Positions 31,211 through 40,324 of a stretch of DNA of 64,000 nt are shown piece after piece. Each line of letters begins with the position of its first letter. The first letter of the stretch is position 1. The notes beneath the pieces are model-generated. The model worked only from the letters and a program-made list of their open reading frames with translations, had not been told where the DNA came from and searched no databases. This DNA is from Actibacterium ureilyticum. GTDB taxonomy: Bacteria; Pseudomonadota; Alphaproteobacteria; Rhodobacterales; Rhodobacteraceae. The DNA is taken from positions 310,001-374,000 of the forward strand of contig NZ_NSBT01000024.1 in NCBI RefSeq assembly GCF_002285435.1, read 5' to 3'. Both the position numbers and the translations under genes were made by a program.

Positions 31211-33031
31211 TCACCGCTCGGTCAGTTTCAGCTCGATCCGGCGGTTCTGGGCGCGGGCCTGGGGGGTGTTTTCGGTGTTGACCGGGCGGTATTCGCCGAA
31301 CCCCGTGGCCGCCAGATGTTCGGCCGGAAAGCCCAGACCGTCGATCATGTAGCGGACCACCGACAGCGCGCGGGCCTGGCTGAGCTCCCAGTTGTCGGCA
31401 TAGCGCGCGCCGGGCGCTAGCGGCGTGTCGTCGGTATGGCCGTCAACGCGGATGATCCAGTCGATCTGCGGCGGGATCTCGTCGGCCACATCGCTGAGGA
31501 TCGCGGCCACATTGGCGATCTGCGCCCGCCCCTCGGCCGCCAGCTGGGCCGAGGCGGGTTCAAACAGCACCTCGGACGAGAACACGAACCGGTCGCCGAC
31601 GATGCGCACGCCCTCGCGCCCGGCCAGAACGCTGCGCAACCGGCCGAAGAATTCCGAGCGATAGTTCTTCAGATCCTTGGCCTCGGCGTTCAGGCGGGCG
31701 GCTTCTTCCTCCAGCCGCTTGCGCTCGGCCGCTTCCAGCTCGGCCCGGCGGCGCTGTTCCGACGCGACCTGCGCCAGCGCGGTGTTCAGCTGACTGCCCA
31801 GCGCCTCGAGTTGGACCTGCGCGGCCTCGTCCCGTTCGCTGGCGGCATCCAGCAGCGTCTGAAGACTGCCCAACTGGCTTCGCAGCGCGGCGACCTGCTG
31901 GTTCAACAGCGCCAGCTTGCGCTGGCTTTCGGCTGATTTCGCCTCTTCCTCGGACAGGGCCTGATTGGCGGCGGCCAACAGTGCGGCGCGCTCTTCGGCT
32001 TCGGTCATCTGTTCGGTGGCCTGTTGTTCGGCGGCCAGTTTCGCGGCCAGCGCGGCGGCCAGCTGTCGTTCGATCTCGGCCCGGTCGCGGGTATCCTCAG
32101 TCGTGGCGTCCAGCGTCCCGCGCAGCGCATCGCGTTCGGCCTGGGTGTCGGTCAGGTCCTGCAACGCCGCCGCAAGTCGCTCGTTCAGACCGTCGCGCGC
32201 GATATTGGCCGCGGCCAGCAGGGTCAGGGTTTCCTCGGCCTTCTTGCGCTGCTCTTCCAGCGCTAGGGTCATCGCGGTCAGCTCGTCCTCGGCCCCTTGC
32301 AGCTTGTCGCGCAGGGCCTGCGCGGCGGCGGCTTCGGCCAGGCGCGCGGCCTCTTCTGCGCTCAGTTTCTCGGTCAGCTCGGCCATCTGCCGGGTGTTGA
32401 TGGTGTTGGCGGCCTCGGCCTCGGCGGTGCGGCGGCGCAGATCGTCGACCAATGCCTCCAGCGCATCGCTTTGCGCCGCGGCCAGGCGCGCGGCCTCGGT
32501 CTGGGCGTCGATCTCGTCCCGCAGGTTGGCCAGCGCCAGCGCCTGCGCCTCGCGCGCGCTCAGCAGTTCGGCCCGCTCCGCGCTTAACCCCTCGACCTGC
32601 GCCAGCGCATCGTCACGCTGCGCCAAAAGCCCCGCGACCTGAGCCTCGAACTCGGTGATCTGCGCTTCGGCCGCATCCAGCGCGCCCGAGGTTTCGGTCA
32701 GCTGCGCCGTCAGATTGGCGATCAGCGCGCTTTGGCTTTCCGCCTGCGCCCGCGCATCGGCGAGCGAGGCATCGAGCACCCCCACCTGATCCTCAAGATC
32801 CGACGCCCGGCGCTGTTCCAGCCCCAGCGTTTCGGCCAGCGCGGTCAGTTCGGCGTTCAGCTCGCTCAGTTGGGTTTCCTGCCCGGTAATGGTCTCGCGC
32901 AGCATGAATTGCACGATCATGAAGATCGACAGCACGAACATCAGCACCAGCAAAAGCGCGGTCATCGCATCGACGAAACCGGGCCAGATCGAGGCCTGGA
33001 ACCGTTGCCCTGTGCGCCGGGTGAGTGCCAC
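31211..33031 (-). CDS. MotB/OmpA-like peptidoglycan-binding protein with a long coiled coil
   Basis: 606-residue protein in three parts. A single N-terminal membrane helix (residues about 15-42) begins WPGFVDAMTALLLVLM, with Asp21 placed like the proton-carrying Asp of MotB/ExbD/TolR. A coiled coil of about 400 residues, rich in Ala, Glu and Leu, follows. The C-terminal OmpA-like domain (about 470-606) has SEVLFEPASAQL, RVDGHTDDTPL, NWELSQARALSV and RRIELKL. It should anchor to peptidoglycan as the stator arm of an ion-driven motor. It starts at GTG 33029-33031, which abuts the stop of the ExbB/MotA-like gene, so the pair is co-translated. Partner process unknown. Confidence 0.85.
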   Translation of the reverse strand: MALTRRTGQRFQASIWPGFVDAMTALLLVLMFVLSIFMIVQFMLRETITGQETQLSELNAELTALAETLGLEQRRASDLEDQVGVLDASLADARAQAESQSALIANLTAQLTETSGALDAAEAQITEFEAQVAGLLAQRDDALAQVEGLSAERAELLSAREAQALALANLRDEIDAQTEAARLAAAQSDALEALVDDLRRRTAEAEAANTINTRQMAELTEKLSAEEAARLAEAAAAQALRDKLQGAEDELTAMTLALEEQRKKAEETLTLLAAANIARDGLNERLAAALQDLTDTQAERDALRGTLDATTEDTRDRAEIERQLAAALAAKLAAEQQATEQMTEAEERAALLAAANQALSEEEAKSAESQRKLALLNQQVAALRSQLGSLQTLLDAASERDEAAQVQLEALGSQLNTALAQVASEQRRRAELEAAERKRLEEEAARLNAEAKDLKNYRSEFFGRLRSVLAGREGVRIVGDRFVFSSEVLFEPASAQLAAEGRAQIANVAAILSDVADEIPPQIDWIIRVDGHTDDTPLAPGARYADNWELSQARALSVVRYMIDGLGFPAEHLAATGFGEYRPVNTENTPQARAQNRRIELKLTER

Positions 33032-34207
33032 CTAGCTGCCCCCCGATCTGCGCAGGTCGTGAACGGCCCGCGCCAATGCGGCCAGATCGCCCCGCAAGTC
33101 GGTCAGGGTTTCCTGACGCCCGGCCGAGATCTCTTCGAGGATGCGCAGCAATTGCACGTCGATCGACCGCAGGCGCATCCGGCTTTCGGCATCGACATAG
33201 CTGCCGCCATCGGTGTTCTCGCGGTTCTGCAGCGCCGCGATCAACCGTTCCTGCCCATCGGCGACCCGGGCCAGCGCGGCCGCATTGCCGGTGTCGCCCG
33301 AAAGCCGGTCGGTCAGGCGTTCGACCGATCCCGCCACCTGTTCCAGCCGCGCGTCCATCGCGCTGCGGTCGGCCTGCGATTGCTGGAACAGCTCTTGCAG
33401 GGCGTCCATCTGCGCGGCCATGTGGTCCAGCGCATGGCCCATCGCCCCGCCCTCGCCCGCATCCGCGTCGCCGCTGGAAAAGCCCAGCCGGGTGATGGTC
33501 GAAAGCCACTCTTCCAGCTCGCGATAGAACCGGTTCTGGCCGTGGCCCGCGAACAGCTCCAGCAGGCCCACCACCAGTGACCCTGCCAGCCCCAACAGCG
33601 ACGAGGCAAAGGCCGTGCCCATCCCGCCCAGCTGTTCCTCGAGCCCGACCATCAGGCGCGAAAACACCTCGACCCCGCCTTCGCCATCCTGCGGCGCCAA
33701 CGAGCGGATGGTTTCGACCACCGCCGGAACGGTTGTGGCCAGACCATAAAACGTGCCCAGAAGGCCCAGGAAAATCAGCAGGTTGACGATATAACGCGTG
33801 ATATCGCGCAGCTCTTCGATCCGGGTGGCCACTGATTCCAGGATCGACCGGGCCGATGACGCGCCGATCTGCATCCGCGCCCCGCGCGACCGCAACAGCG
33901 CGGCCAGCGGCGCCAGCAGGCGGGGGGCACGCGTGACCTCGTGCCCCGGCCGTTCCGAGGCGAACCCCTCGATCCAGTGCACCGACGAGATCAGCTGGAT
34001 CACCTGCCAGAAACAGGCCAGTACGCCGATCAGGAACACCAGAAGGATCACACCGTTCAGATACGGGTTCGACAGGAACACCGGTGCCACGCGCGGATAA
34101 GCGACATAGGCGCCAAAGGAAAACAGCCCCACGGCCACCAGCATCAGGAAAATCTGGCGCACGGGTTGGGAAAAATGCGGCTCGGCCTCGCGCTCGGTCA
34201 ATGGCAT
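33032..34207 (-). CDS. MotA/ExbB/TolQ-like proton-channel protein
   Basis: 391-residue inner-membrane protein. Two N-terminal helices (IFLMLVAVGLFSFGAYVAYP and GVILLVFLIGVLACFWQVI) are followed by a cytoplasmic stretch and the MotA/ExbB core with two more helices. LLIFLGLLGTFYGLATTVPAVVETI carries the Thr-rich channel motif, and MGTAFASSLLGLAGSLVVGLLELF is the last one. A C-terminal tail of about 140 residues with helical character extends into the cytoplasm. Together with the abutting downstream gene it forms a predicted 5:2 type ion-driven motor. It is not a TolQ (no TolR/TolA/TolB) nor flagellar MotA by context. Confidence 0.85.
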   Translation of the reverse strand: MPLTEREAEPHFSQPVRQIFLMLVAVGLFSFGAYVAYPRVAPVFLSNPYLNGVILLVFLIGVLACFWQVIQLISSVHWIEGFASERPGHEVTRAPRLLAPLAALLRSRGARMQIGASSARSILESVATRIEELRDITRYIVNLLIFLGLLGTFYGLATTVPAVVETIRSLAPQDGEGGVEVFSRLMVGLEEQLGGMGTAFASSLLGLAGSLVVGLLELFAGHGQNRFYRELEEWLSTITRLGFSSGDADAGEGGAMGHALDHMAAQMDALQELFQQSQADRSAMDARLEQVAGSVERLTDRLSGDTGNAAALARVADGQERLIAALQNRENTDGGSYVDAESRMRLRSIDVQLLRILEEISAGRQETLTDLRGDLAALARAVHDLRRSGGS

Positions 34208-34294
34208 GGAATGCGTCCTGCGCCCTTTTGTTCTTGGCGCAAGACTAGGCCAAGCGCCGCAGCGTCACAACACGCAATTCACGGCGCCCGTCCA

Positions 34295-34834
34295 TCAGGG
34301 CACCATTCGGCGCACCCGCGCGTTCAGCCAGGCCAGATCGGGGTCGTCGATGCCCAGCTGCGACAGGTGATCGACGGTGTTGTGCAGGTATTCGGTGTTG
34401 GGCCCGCGTTCACCATGGGCACGGGCGATGATAGCGGCCTGTTCTTCCAGCGTCAGTTGTCCGCAATACTGGTCATGCTTGGGATCGACGACATAGGTCG
34501 TGGCCTGCACCTGTTCCCCACCAACCAGCGTGATCGGCACCCGCGCCTCGTAATAGGCATAGGAGACCAGCTCGCGCGCGCGCAAGATGGCCAGGGTCTC
34601 GTCCTCGGCCCCCGGAGTCACCCGGAACCCCAGCCCCAGGCAACTGCCCCCCGGCGCGGCGTCCAGCGCCAGCACCAGACCCGGTGCATCCTTGGTGCCG
34701 CGATAGTGGATCGACCACATGCAGAACGACCGGTGATAGCCATCCAGCCGCGCCACCTGACGTTCGGCCACGGGAAAGCCCGGGTCCCACATCAGCGATC
34801 CGTATCCGAAAACCCAAAGCGGCTGGTCTGACAT
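34295..34834 (-). CDS. chaC: ChaC-like glutathione-specific gamma-glutamylcyclotransferase
   Basis: 179-residue protein starting SDQPLWVFGYGSLMWDPGF, the YGSL substrate-loop motif of gamma-glutamylcyclotransferases. FCMWSIHYRGT and GGSCLGLGFRV are typical of ChaC, which degrades glutathione to 5-oxoproline and Cys-Gly. The expected catalytic Glu lies in the AYYEARVPI segment. The ATG at 34834 begins the conserved region; an upstream in-frame start adds 14 unmatched residues. Divergent from the DUF2125 gene. Confidence 0.9.
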   Translation of the reverse strand: MSDQPLWVFGYGSLMWDPGFPVAERQVARLDGYHRSFCMWSIHYRGTKDAPGLVLALDAAPGGSCLGLGFRVTPGAEDETLAILRARELVSYAYYEARVPITLVGGEQVQATTYVVDPKHDQYCGQLTLEEQAAIIARAHGERGPNTEYLHNTVDHLSQLGIDDPDLAWLNARVRRMVP

Positions 34835-34897
34835 TGGCTGGTCCTCTTGCGCGACTGTCTTTAAACACAATGACAATTCGAAACGAAAGAGGGCGCC

Positions 34898-35896
34898 ATG
34901 CGCAGATTGCTGAGCCTTGTGATTCTGGCGGCCATCCTGTGGTCGGGCTGGTGGTTTATCGGCTCGCGCGGGGTCAAGACCGGGCTGGAGCTGTGGCTGG
35001 ATGCCCGCCGGGCCGAGGGCTGGGTGGCCGAGGCCAGCGAGATCGCGATGCGCGGCTTTCCCAACCGGTTCGACCTGACGATCGAAAACCCGACGCTGGC
35101 CGATCCCGATACCGGCCTGTCATGGCAGGCGCCGTTTTTGCAGGTCTTTGCGCTTAGCTACAAACCGCACCACATGATCGTCACCTGGCCCAACGAACAG
35201 CTGCTGACGACGCCGTTTGAAAAGCTGCGCGTGACCAGCGACAAGATGCAGGGCAGCGCGGTGTTCGATCCCGGCCCCGATCTGGCCGCCGACCGGCTGA
35301 CGGTGATCGCCGATGCGTTCCGCGTTGCCTCAACCCAAGGCTGGTGGGCCGAACTGCCGCAGGCCCGGCTGGCCGCGCTGCGGCACGAGGGGGCGGAAAC
35401 CACCTATGACGTGGCGCTGGACGCGTCAGAGGCGCGATTGTCGGAAGATATCCGCGCGATTTTCGGCCAGGTGGCCCTGCCCGAGGCGGTCGAGGCGCTG
35501 AAATTCGACGCCACGATGACCTTCGACGCGCCTTGGGACCGGTTTGCGGTCGAACGCGCCCGCCCGCAGGTCACATCGCTGGACCTGAAACTGGCCGAGA
35601 TGAAATGGGGCGGCATTCACCTTCAGGCTGCGGGTCAATTGACCGTCGATGCCGATGGCCTGCCCACGGGCGAAATCGGGGTGCGCGCCACCAACTGGCG
35701 CGAGCTGTTGCAGATCGCTGTCGACACCGGCGCCCTGCCCGCCGATCTGGCGCCGACGGTCGAAACCGGGCTGTCGCTGTTGGCGCGCATGTCGGGTAAT
35801 GCCGATACGATCGACGCGCCGCTGGTCTTCGGCAATGGACGGATGAGCCTGGGCCCGGTGCCCATCGGCCCCGCGCCGGTGCTACGCATTCGCTAG
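34898..35896 (+). CDS. DUF2125 domain-containing membrane-anchored protein
   Basis: 332-residue protein with an N-terminal anchor or signal ([19 protein letters not shown], residues 4-22). A long periplasmic region of beta character carries DUF2125 features (RGFPNRFDLTIENPTL, PNEQLLTTPFEKLRVTSDKM). DUF2125 proteins are conserved in alphaproteobacteria and unassigned. The repeated beta arrangement resembles AsmA/DUF945-type lipid-transfer proteins, which is only an impression. Its stop overlaps the convergent extensin-like gene by 4 bp. Confidence 0.82.
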   Translation: MRRLLSLVILAAILWSGWWFIGSRGVKTGLELWLDARRAEGWVAEASEIAMRGFPNRFDLTIENPTLADPDTGLSWQAPFLQVFALSYKPHHMIVTWPNEQLLTTPFEKLRVTSDKMQGSAVFDPGPDLAADRLTVIADAFRVASTQGWWAELPQARLAALRHEGAETTYDVALDASEARLSEDIRAIFGQVALPEAVEALKFDATMTFDAPWDRFAVERARPQVTSLDLKLAEMKWGGIHLQAAGQLTVDADGLPTGEIGVRATNWRELLQIAVDTGALPADLAPTVETGLSLLARMSGNADTIDAPLVFGNGRMSLGPVPIGPAPVLRIR

Positions 35897-36780
35897 CGGC
35901 AGTAGCTGCCCGAACGATACCGCGCCGTGTCGACGTGGAAGTGGTCCTTGTGGAACCGGTCGGAATTCGGCCCCAGCACGGTGCCGAACGGGCCACAGGC
36001 CGATTTGTGGATCTGTTTCAGCAGCTTGCCCTTGGCCGGATCGCGCCAGTCGCGCAGCACGTTCAGCGAGGCCCCGTTTTTCAGCCGGATCTCGGAAATA
36101 TCCACCGCGCGGCCCTTGCCATGTTCCGAGATCTTGGCCCCCGGCTGATTGTTGCGCGTCCGGCAGGCATAGGACGCCACCACGCGCAGCTCCGACACGC
36201 CGCCGCCCAACCGGCCCACGACCGGGCGCACACCCTTGTTCAGCCAGCTTTTCAGCGCCTTGGCGGTGGTGCAATCGATGACCGCCGGTTGGTTCAGACG
36301 CACGCCGTCGACCTCGTAAAGCTTGACGGGATCGGACAGGCCGCACCCGCGTATCCGCCCCGCGATGGGCGACATGGTTTCGCCGCGCAGGGTGCGGTCG
36401 CCACAGACCTTGCCCTTGCTGCTGGTCACAACCGAACGCGGCTGCGTCTGGGTCGCGGCGGCGGTGCTGACCGTGTGCTGATAGCGGCGCTGCGACAGGC
36501 CCTTGGGCCGGCGTTTCGGGCGGTAATTTGCGTCATAGTGGACGGGCACCAGGATGATGCGGCCCGTGTTTGCTGCGGCACGCGGCCCCGTTTTGCGGCC
36601 GGGCCGGGCCACCGGGCGATGCGTCGCCTGGTAAAAGACCGGCACGCGCAGCGCGCGCGGCTGGACCGTTTGGGCAACCGGGCGGGCGGTCGGGCGCGGC
36701 GACCGGTCCGGCGCGTGGCCCCAGGCCGGAAGCGCCAGAGCCAGTGTCAACAGGACCAGAACACGCGCCCGAAAGGTCAT
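35893..36780 (-). CDS. Extensin-like (M15-type fold) exported protein
   Basis: 295-residue protein with a signal peptide (FRARVLVLLTLALALPAWG, residues 3-21) and a basic, proline/arginine-rich linker of about 100 residues. An extensin-like C-terminal domain follows. Its SEHGKGRAVDISEI and DHFHVDT motifs reproduce the H…D…HxH zinc ligands of M15 D-Ala-D-Ala carboxypeptidases, and paired cysteines (VCGDRTL, RIRGCGL, YACRTRN, KSACGPFG, SYCR) probably form disulfides. It likely acts on peptidoglycan in the periplasm. It overlaps tyrC by 4 bp and is the last gene of the hisC-tyrC chain. Confidence 0.85.
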   Translation of the reverse strand: MTFRARVLVLLTLALALPAWGHAPDRSPRPTARPVAQTVQPRALRVPVFYQATHRPVARPGRKTGPRAAANTGRIILVPVHYDANYRPKRRPKGLSQRRYQHTVSTAAATQTQPRSVVTSSKGKVCGDRTLRGETMSPIAGRIRGCGLSDPVKLYEVDGVRLNQPAVIDCTTAKALKSWLNKGVRPVVGRLGGGVSELRVVASYACRTRNNQPGAKISEHGKGRAVDISEIRLKNGASLNVLRDWRDPAKGKLLKQIHKSACGPFGTVLGPNSDRFHKDHFHVDTARYRSGSYCR

Positions 36781-37697
36781 GACTTTTTCACTCCGCGACC
36801 GAAATTCGGGGCATCGGTGTCCTGCCCCGCCTCGATGATACCGCGTCGGATCGCCCGTGTCCGCGTAAAATAATCGAAAAGCTGATCGCCATCGCCGGTG
36901 CGGATCGCCCGTTGCAGCGCGAACAGCTCTTCGGTGAAGCGGCCCAGGATCTCCAGCGTGGCGTCCTTGTTGGTCAGGAACACGTCGCGCCACATGGTGG
37001 GATCGCTGGCGGCAATGCGGGTAAAGTCGCGGAACCCGGCGGCGGAATACTTGATCACCTCGCTATCCGTCACCCGGCGCAGATCGTCGGCCACGCCCAC
37101 CATCGTGTAAGCGATCAGGTGCGGCGTGTGGCTGGTGACGGCCAGGACCAGATCGTGGTGATCGGGGTCCATCTGTTCGGTGTTGGCGCCCAGTGCCTGC
37201 CAATAACGGGTCAGGCGGTCGACCTCGGCGGGGTCGCTGCCCTCGGCCGGGACGATCAGGGTCCAGCGGTTGTCGAACAGTTCGGCAAAACCCGATCTGG
37301 GGCCGGAATGTTCGGTGCCCGCCAGCGGGTGGGCGGGGATGAAATGCACGCCTTCGGGAATGTGCGGGCCCACGGCGTCGATCACCGCGCGCTTGACCGA
37401 GCCCACATCCGTCACCACGGCGCCGGGTTTCAGATGCGGCGCGATCTCGGCGGCGACGGCCCCCATCGCACCCACCGGCACGGCCAGAACGACAAGATCG
37501 GCGTCGCGCACAGCCTCGGCCACGGTCTCGACCACCCGGTCGACCAGCCCGATTTCGGCGGCGATCTGGCGTGTTTCCGCGGACCGCGCAGTACCCACGA
37601 TTTCACCCGCCGCCCCGGCCCGGCGCGTGGCCAGCGCCATCGACCCCGCGATCAGGCCCAGACCGATCAAGGCGATCCGGTTGTAAATCACGCTCAT
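36777..37697 (-). CDS. tyrC: Prephenate/arogenate dehydrogenase (tyrosine biosynthesis)
   Basis: 306-residue NAD(P)-dependent dehydrogenase of the TyrA/TyrC family. It has the Rossmann motif ALIGLGLIAGSMALA, TDVGSVKRAVID, FIPAHPLAGTEHSGP and AVTSHTPHLIAY. It oxidatively decarboxylates prephenate or arogenate to the tyrosine precursor; which substrate is used cannot be read here. No chorismate mutase or ACT domain is fused. It is 4-bp overlapped by hisC and by the extensin-like gene. Confidence 0.92.
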   Translation of the reverse strand: MSVIYNRIALIGLGLIAGSMALATRRAGAAGEIVGTARSAETRQIAAEIGLVDRVVETVAEAVRDADLVVLAVPVGAMGAVAAEIAPHLKPGAVVTDVGSVKRAVIDAVGPHIPEGVHFIPAHPLAGTEHSGPRSGFAELFDNRWTLIVPAEGSDPAEVDRLTRYWQALGANTEQMDPDHHDLVLAVTSHTPHLIAYTMVGVADDLRRVTDSEVIKYSAAGFRDFTRIAASDPTMWRDVFLTNKDATLEILGRFTEELFALQRAIRTGDGDQLFDYFTRTRAIRRGIIEAGQDTDAPNFGRGVKKS

Positions 37698-38779
37698 TTG
37701 CCCACCTCGCGCCATTGGGTCAGCGCGGCGATCACGCGGCCCGTTCCGTCCTTGTCGCCCACGGTGATCCGCAACCCCTCGGGGAAGCCATAACCCGCAA
37801 CGCGGCGCACCAGTATCCCGGCGTCCTGTAACGCGGCATCGGCGGCGGCAGCCTCGTCCGCGTCGGCGAACCGCGCCAGCACGAAGTTGCAATCGCTGTC
37901 GTCACAAGCGATCCCCAACTGCCGCAACGCCCCGGTCAGGCGGGCGCGCTGTTCGGCGTTCAGATCGGCACAGGTGCGCACCCAATCCTGATCGCGCACG
38001 GCGGCTTCGGCCGCGGCCAGCTGCACCACCGACAGGTTGAAGGGCTGGCGGATACGCGTCAGCACGTCGATCATCTCCTGCGGGCCATAACCCCAGCCGA
38101 TGCGCAACCCGCCAAGGCCATAGATCTTGGAAAAGGTCCGTGTCATCAGCACGTTGGGTCGACTGGCCGCCAGCGCCGCGCCGCCGTCATAACCTTCGGC
38201 ATATTCGGCATAGGCGGCGTCGATCACTAGGATCACGTCCTGCGGCAGACCGTCGGCCAGGCGCAGCAATTCGGCATCCGAAAGCCGCGTGCCGGTCGGG
38301 TTGCCGGGATTGGTCAGCAGCACGATACGCGTCCGGTCAGTCACCGCGCCCAGGATCGCATCGACATCGACGATACGATCCGCCTCGTCCACCGTGACCG
38401 GCGTAGCGCCCGCCATGTGGGTCAGGATCGGGTACATCGAAAACCCGTGGCGGGTCATGATGATTCCATCCCCCGGACCGGCGAAGGCCTGGGTCACGAA
38501 TTGCAGCACCTCGTCCGAGCCGACGCCGCAGATGATCCGCTCGGCCTCCAGCCCGTGCACATCGGCAATCGCCGCGCGCAGCTCGGCATGGTCGGTCGAC
38601 GGATAGCGGTGGCTGCCCATTGCCGCATCGGCAATCGCCTGGGCGGCCAGCGGCGGCACGCCCAGCGGGTTCTCGTTCGACGACAGTTTCAGAACGTCAT
38701 GATGCCCCGCGATCTGCGACTTCCCGCCCTGATAGAGCGCGATTTCCATGATGCCGGGCTGCGGTTGGATCGGGGTCAT
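37694..38779 (-). CDS. hisC: Histidinol-phosphate aminotransferase
   Basis: 361-residue fold-type-I PLP aminotransferase. KLSSNENPLGVPPLAAQ, LLTNPGNPTGTRLSD and TRTFSKIYGLGGLRIGWGYG (PLP lysine in SK) are HisC signatures. Beside tyrC the enzyme may also transaminate aromatic precursors, since HisC-type enzymes in such clusters can act as HisC/AroAT. The start at 38779 follows GGAGGATGTC. Confidence 0.92.
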   Translation of the reverse strand: MTPIQPQPGIMEIALYQGGKSQIAGHHDVLKLSSNENPLGVPPLAAQAIADAAMGSHRYPSTDHAELRAAIADVHGLEAERIICGVGSDEVLQFVTQAFAGPGDGIIMTRHGFSMYPILTHMAGATPVTVDEADRIVDVDAILGAVTDRTRIVLLTNPGNPTGTRLSDAELLRLADGLPQDVILVIDAAYAEYAEGYDGGAALAASRPNVLMTRTFSKIYGLGGLRIGWGYGPQEMIDVLTRIRQPFNLSVVQLAAAEAAVRDQDWVRTCADLNAEQRARLTGALRQLGIACDDSDCNFVLARFADADEAAAADAALQDAGILVRRVAGYGFPEGLRITVGDKDGTGRVIAALTQWREVGK

Positions 38780-38848
38780 GACATCCTCCTGAATTTCCGG
38801 TTCTAGCCCTGGCACGCGCATGGCGCCAGCGCGGTTTCCGCAAGCGCC

Positions 38849-39391
38849 TCAGGCGCCGTTCTTGGCCGTCTTGCTTCTGGCTGTCAGCCAGTCCATCGCC
38901 GCCATCATCAGGCCCGAGGCGACAAACACGATATGGATCGCCACCAGCCAATAAAGCGCATCCTGATCCAGCGGCTTTTCGGTCTTGCCCAGTTCCATGA
39001 ACTGTTTCAGCAGGTGGATCGTAGAAATCGCGATGATCGAGGCGATGAGCTTCATCTTCAGGCCCGAGAAATCCACCGTCCCCATCCAGCTGGGCCGGTC
39101 GCCGCCATCCTCGATATCCAGCTTCGACACGAAATTCTCATAGCCCGAGAACAGCACGATCAGCAGCAGATTGCCCGCCAGCGACAGGTCGATCAGCGTC
39201 AGGATGACCAGGATCGCCTTGTCGGCGGTCATCGTCATGACCTGCGGCGCGTAATACATCAGCTCGCGCGCGAAGACGATGGCCAGCATCCCCAGGCTGA
39301 CCACCAGCCCCAGATACATCGGCGCCATCAGCCAGCGCGAGGCGAAAAGCCCCTGTTCGAACTTGGTTTCCAATCCGGTCTTGCGCGTCAT
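38849..39391 (-). CDS. UPF0114 (YqhA) family membrane protein
   Basis: 180-residue inner-membrane protein of the TIGR00645/UPF0114 family, with about four hydrophobic segments. It begins TGLETKFEQGLFASRWLMAP, followed by FSGYENFVSKLD and SGLKMKLIASIIAIS. The family has no firm function. The ATG at 39391 begins the conserved part; an upstream start lacks similarity. Confidence 0.9.
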   Translation of the reverse strand: MTRKTGLETKFEQGLFASRWLMAPMYLGLVVSLGMLAIVFARELMYYAPQVMTMTADKAILVILTLIDLSLAGNLLLIVLFSGYENFVSKLDIEDGGDRPSWMGTVDFSGLKMKLIASIIAISTIHLLKQFMELGKTEKPLDQDALYWLVAIHIVFVASGLMMAAMDWLTARSKTAKNGA

Positions 39392-39486
39392 GCCTGTCGT
39401 CTCCTGCTCGGTCGTCGGAACCACATAGAAAATCGCGTTGCATCGCGCAATGTGGCAGGTACGCCCGGCGGGCAAGTGTGGCCCAA

Positions 39487-39517
39487 AAGAAAAACCCGCG
39501 GACGGCGCCGCGGGTTT
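39487..39517 (-). terminator. Terminator after rpsD
   Basis: On the minus strand AAACCCGCGG and CCGCGGGTTT (39492-39501 and 39508-39517) form a perfect 10-bp stem followed by TT and more T residues. It lies about 24 bp past the rpsD stop. Confidence 0.9.
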
Positions 39518-39540
39518 CTGAATTCCATGGTCTGCGAAGA

Positions 39541-40161
39541 TCAGTTCTTCGCGTAGAATTCCACGACGAGGTTCGGTTCCATCATCGCCGGATAGGGCAC
39601 GTCGGCCAGCGACGGCGTCCGGGTGAAGGTTGCGGACATCTTGGAATGGTCGGCCTCGATGTAATCGGGCACTTCACGCTCGGCCAGTTGCACGGCTTCC
39701 AGCAGGACAGCCATCTGCTTCGAACGGTCGCGGACCTCGATCACGTCGCCTTCTTTGACGCGATAGCTGGGGATGTTCACCCGCTGGCCGTTCACCAAGA
39801 CATGGCCGTGGTTCACGAACTGGCGCGCGGCAAAGATGGTCGCAACGAATTTCGCGCGATAGACGACGGCGTCCAGGCGGCGCTCCAGCAGACCGATGAG
39901 GTTTTCACCGGTGTCGCCCTTCACACGCTCTGCCTCGGCATAGATGCGGCGGAACTGCTTCTCGGTCAGGTCGCCATAGTAGCCTTTCAGCTTCTGCTTG
40001 GCGCGCAGCTGCAGACCGAAATCCGACAGCTTGCCCTTGCGGCGCTGGCCGTGCTGGCCGGGGCCGTATTCGCGGCGGTTCAGGGGGGATTTCGGACGGC
40101 CCCAGATGTTTTCGCCCATCCGGCGGTCGATTTTGTACTTGGCAGACGTGCGTTTGGTCAC
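39541..40161 (-). CDS. rpsD: 30S ribosomal protein S4
   Basis: 206-residue S4 that nucleates assembly of the 30S body. It starts [20 protein letters not shown], has [17 protein letters not shown] and the S4 RNA-binding domain [36 protein letters not shown]. The start codon is GTG at 40159-40161 with AAGGAGAT upstream. It stands alone, away from the large ribosomal operons, as is usual in alphaproteobacteria. Confidence 0.97.
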   Translation of the reverse strand: MTKRTSAKYKIDRRMGENIWGRPKSPLNRREYGPGQHGQRRKGKLSDFGLQLRAKQKLKGYYGDLTEKQFRRIYAEAERVKGDTGENLIGLLERRLDAVVYRAKFVATIFAARQFVNHGHVLVNGQRVNIPSYRVKEGDVIEVRDRSKQMAVLLEAVQLAEREVPDYIEADHSKMSATFTRTPSLADVPYPAMMEPNLVVEFYAKN

Positions 40162-40324
40162 GGCTGATCTCCTTCGTCTGGTCGACGCCCGTGGGCGCCT
40201 GTGAAGGGCGTTGTCCTTTGGCCGAAGCCTGACAGGGATCCCCTTGCGGGGGCCACCAACACCAATGAAAACCCCGGCCACGCGGGCCAGGAATGGCGGG
40301 CTTATACACAAGCCCCGCAGGGTG

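Noticed and set aside
31211-34207. Zorya-type antiphage system (ZorA/ZorB)
   Set aside because: The MotA/MotB-like pair resembles ZorAB in outline, but no ZorC, ZorD or ZorE gene is adjacent and the neighbours are a glycosyltransferase and ChaC, so a defence call is not supported.
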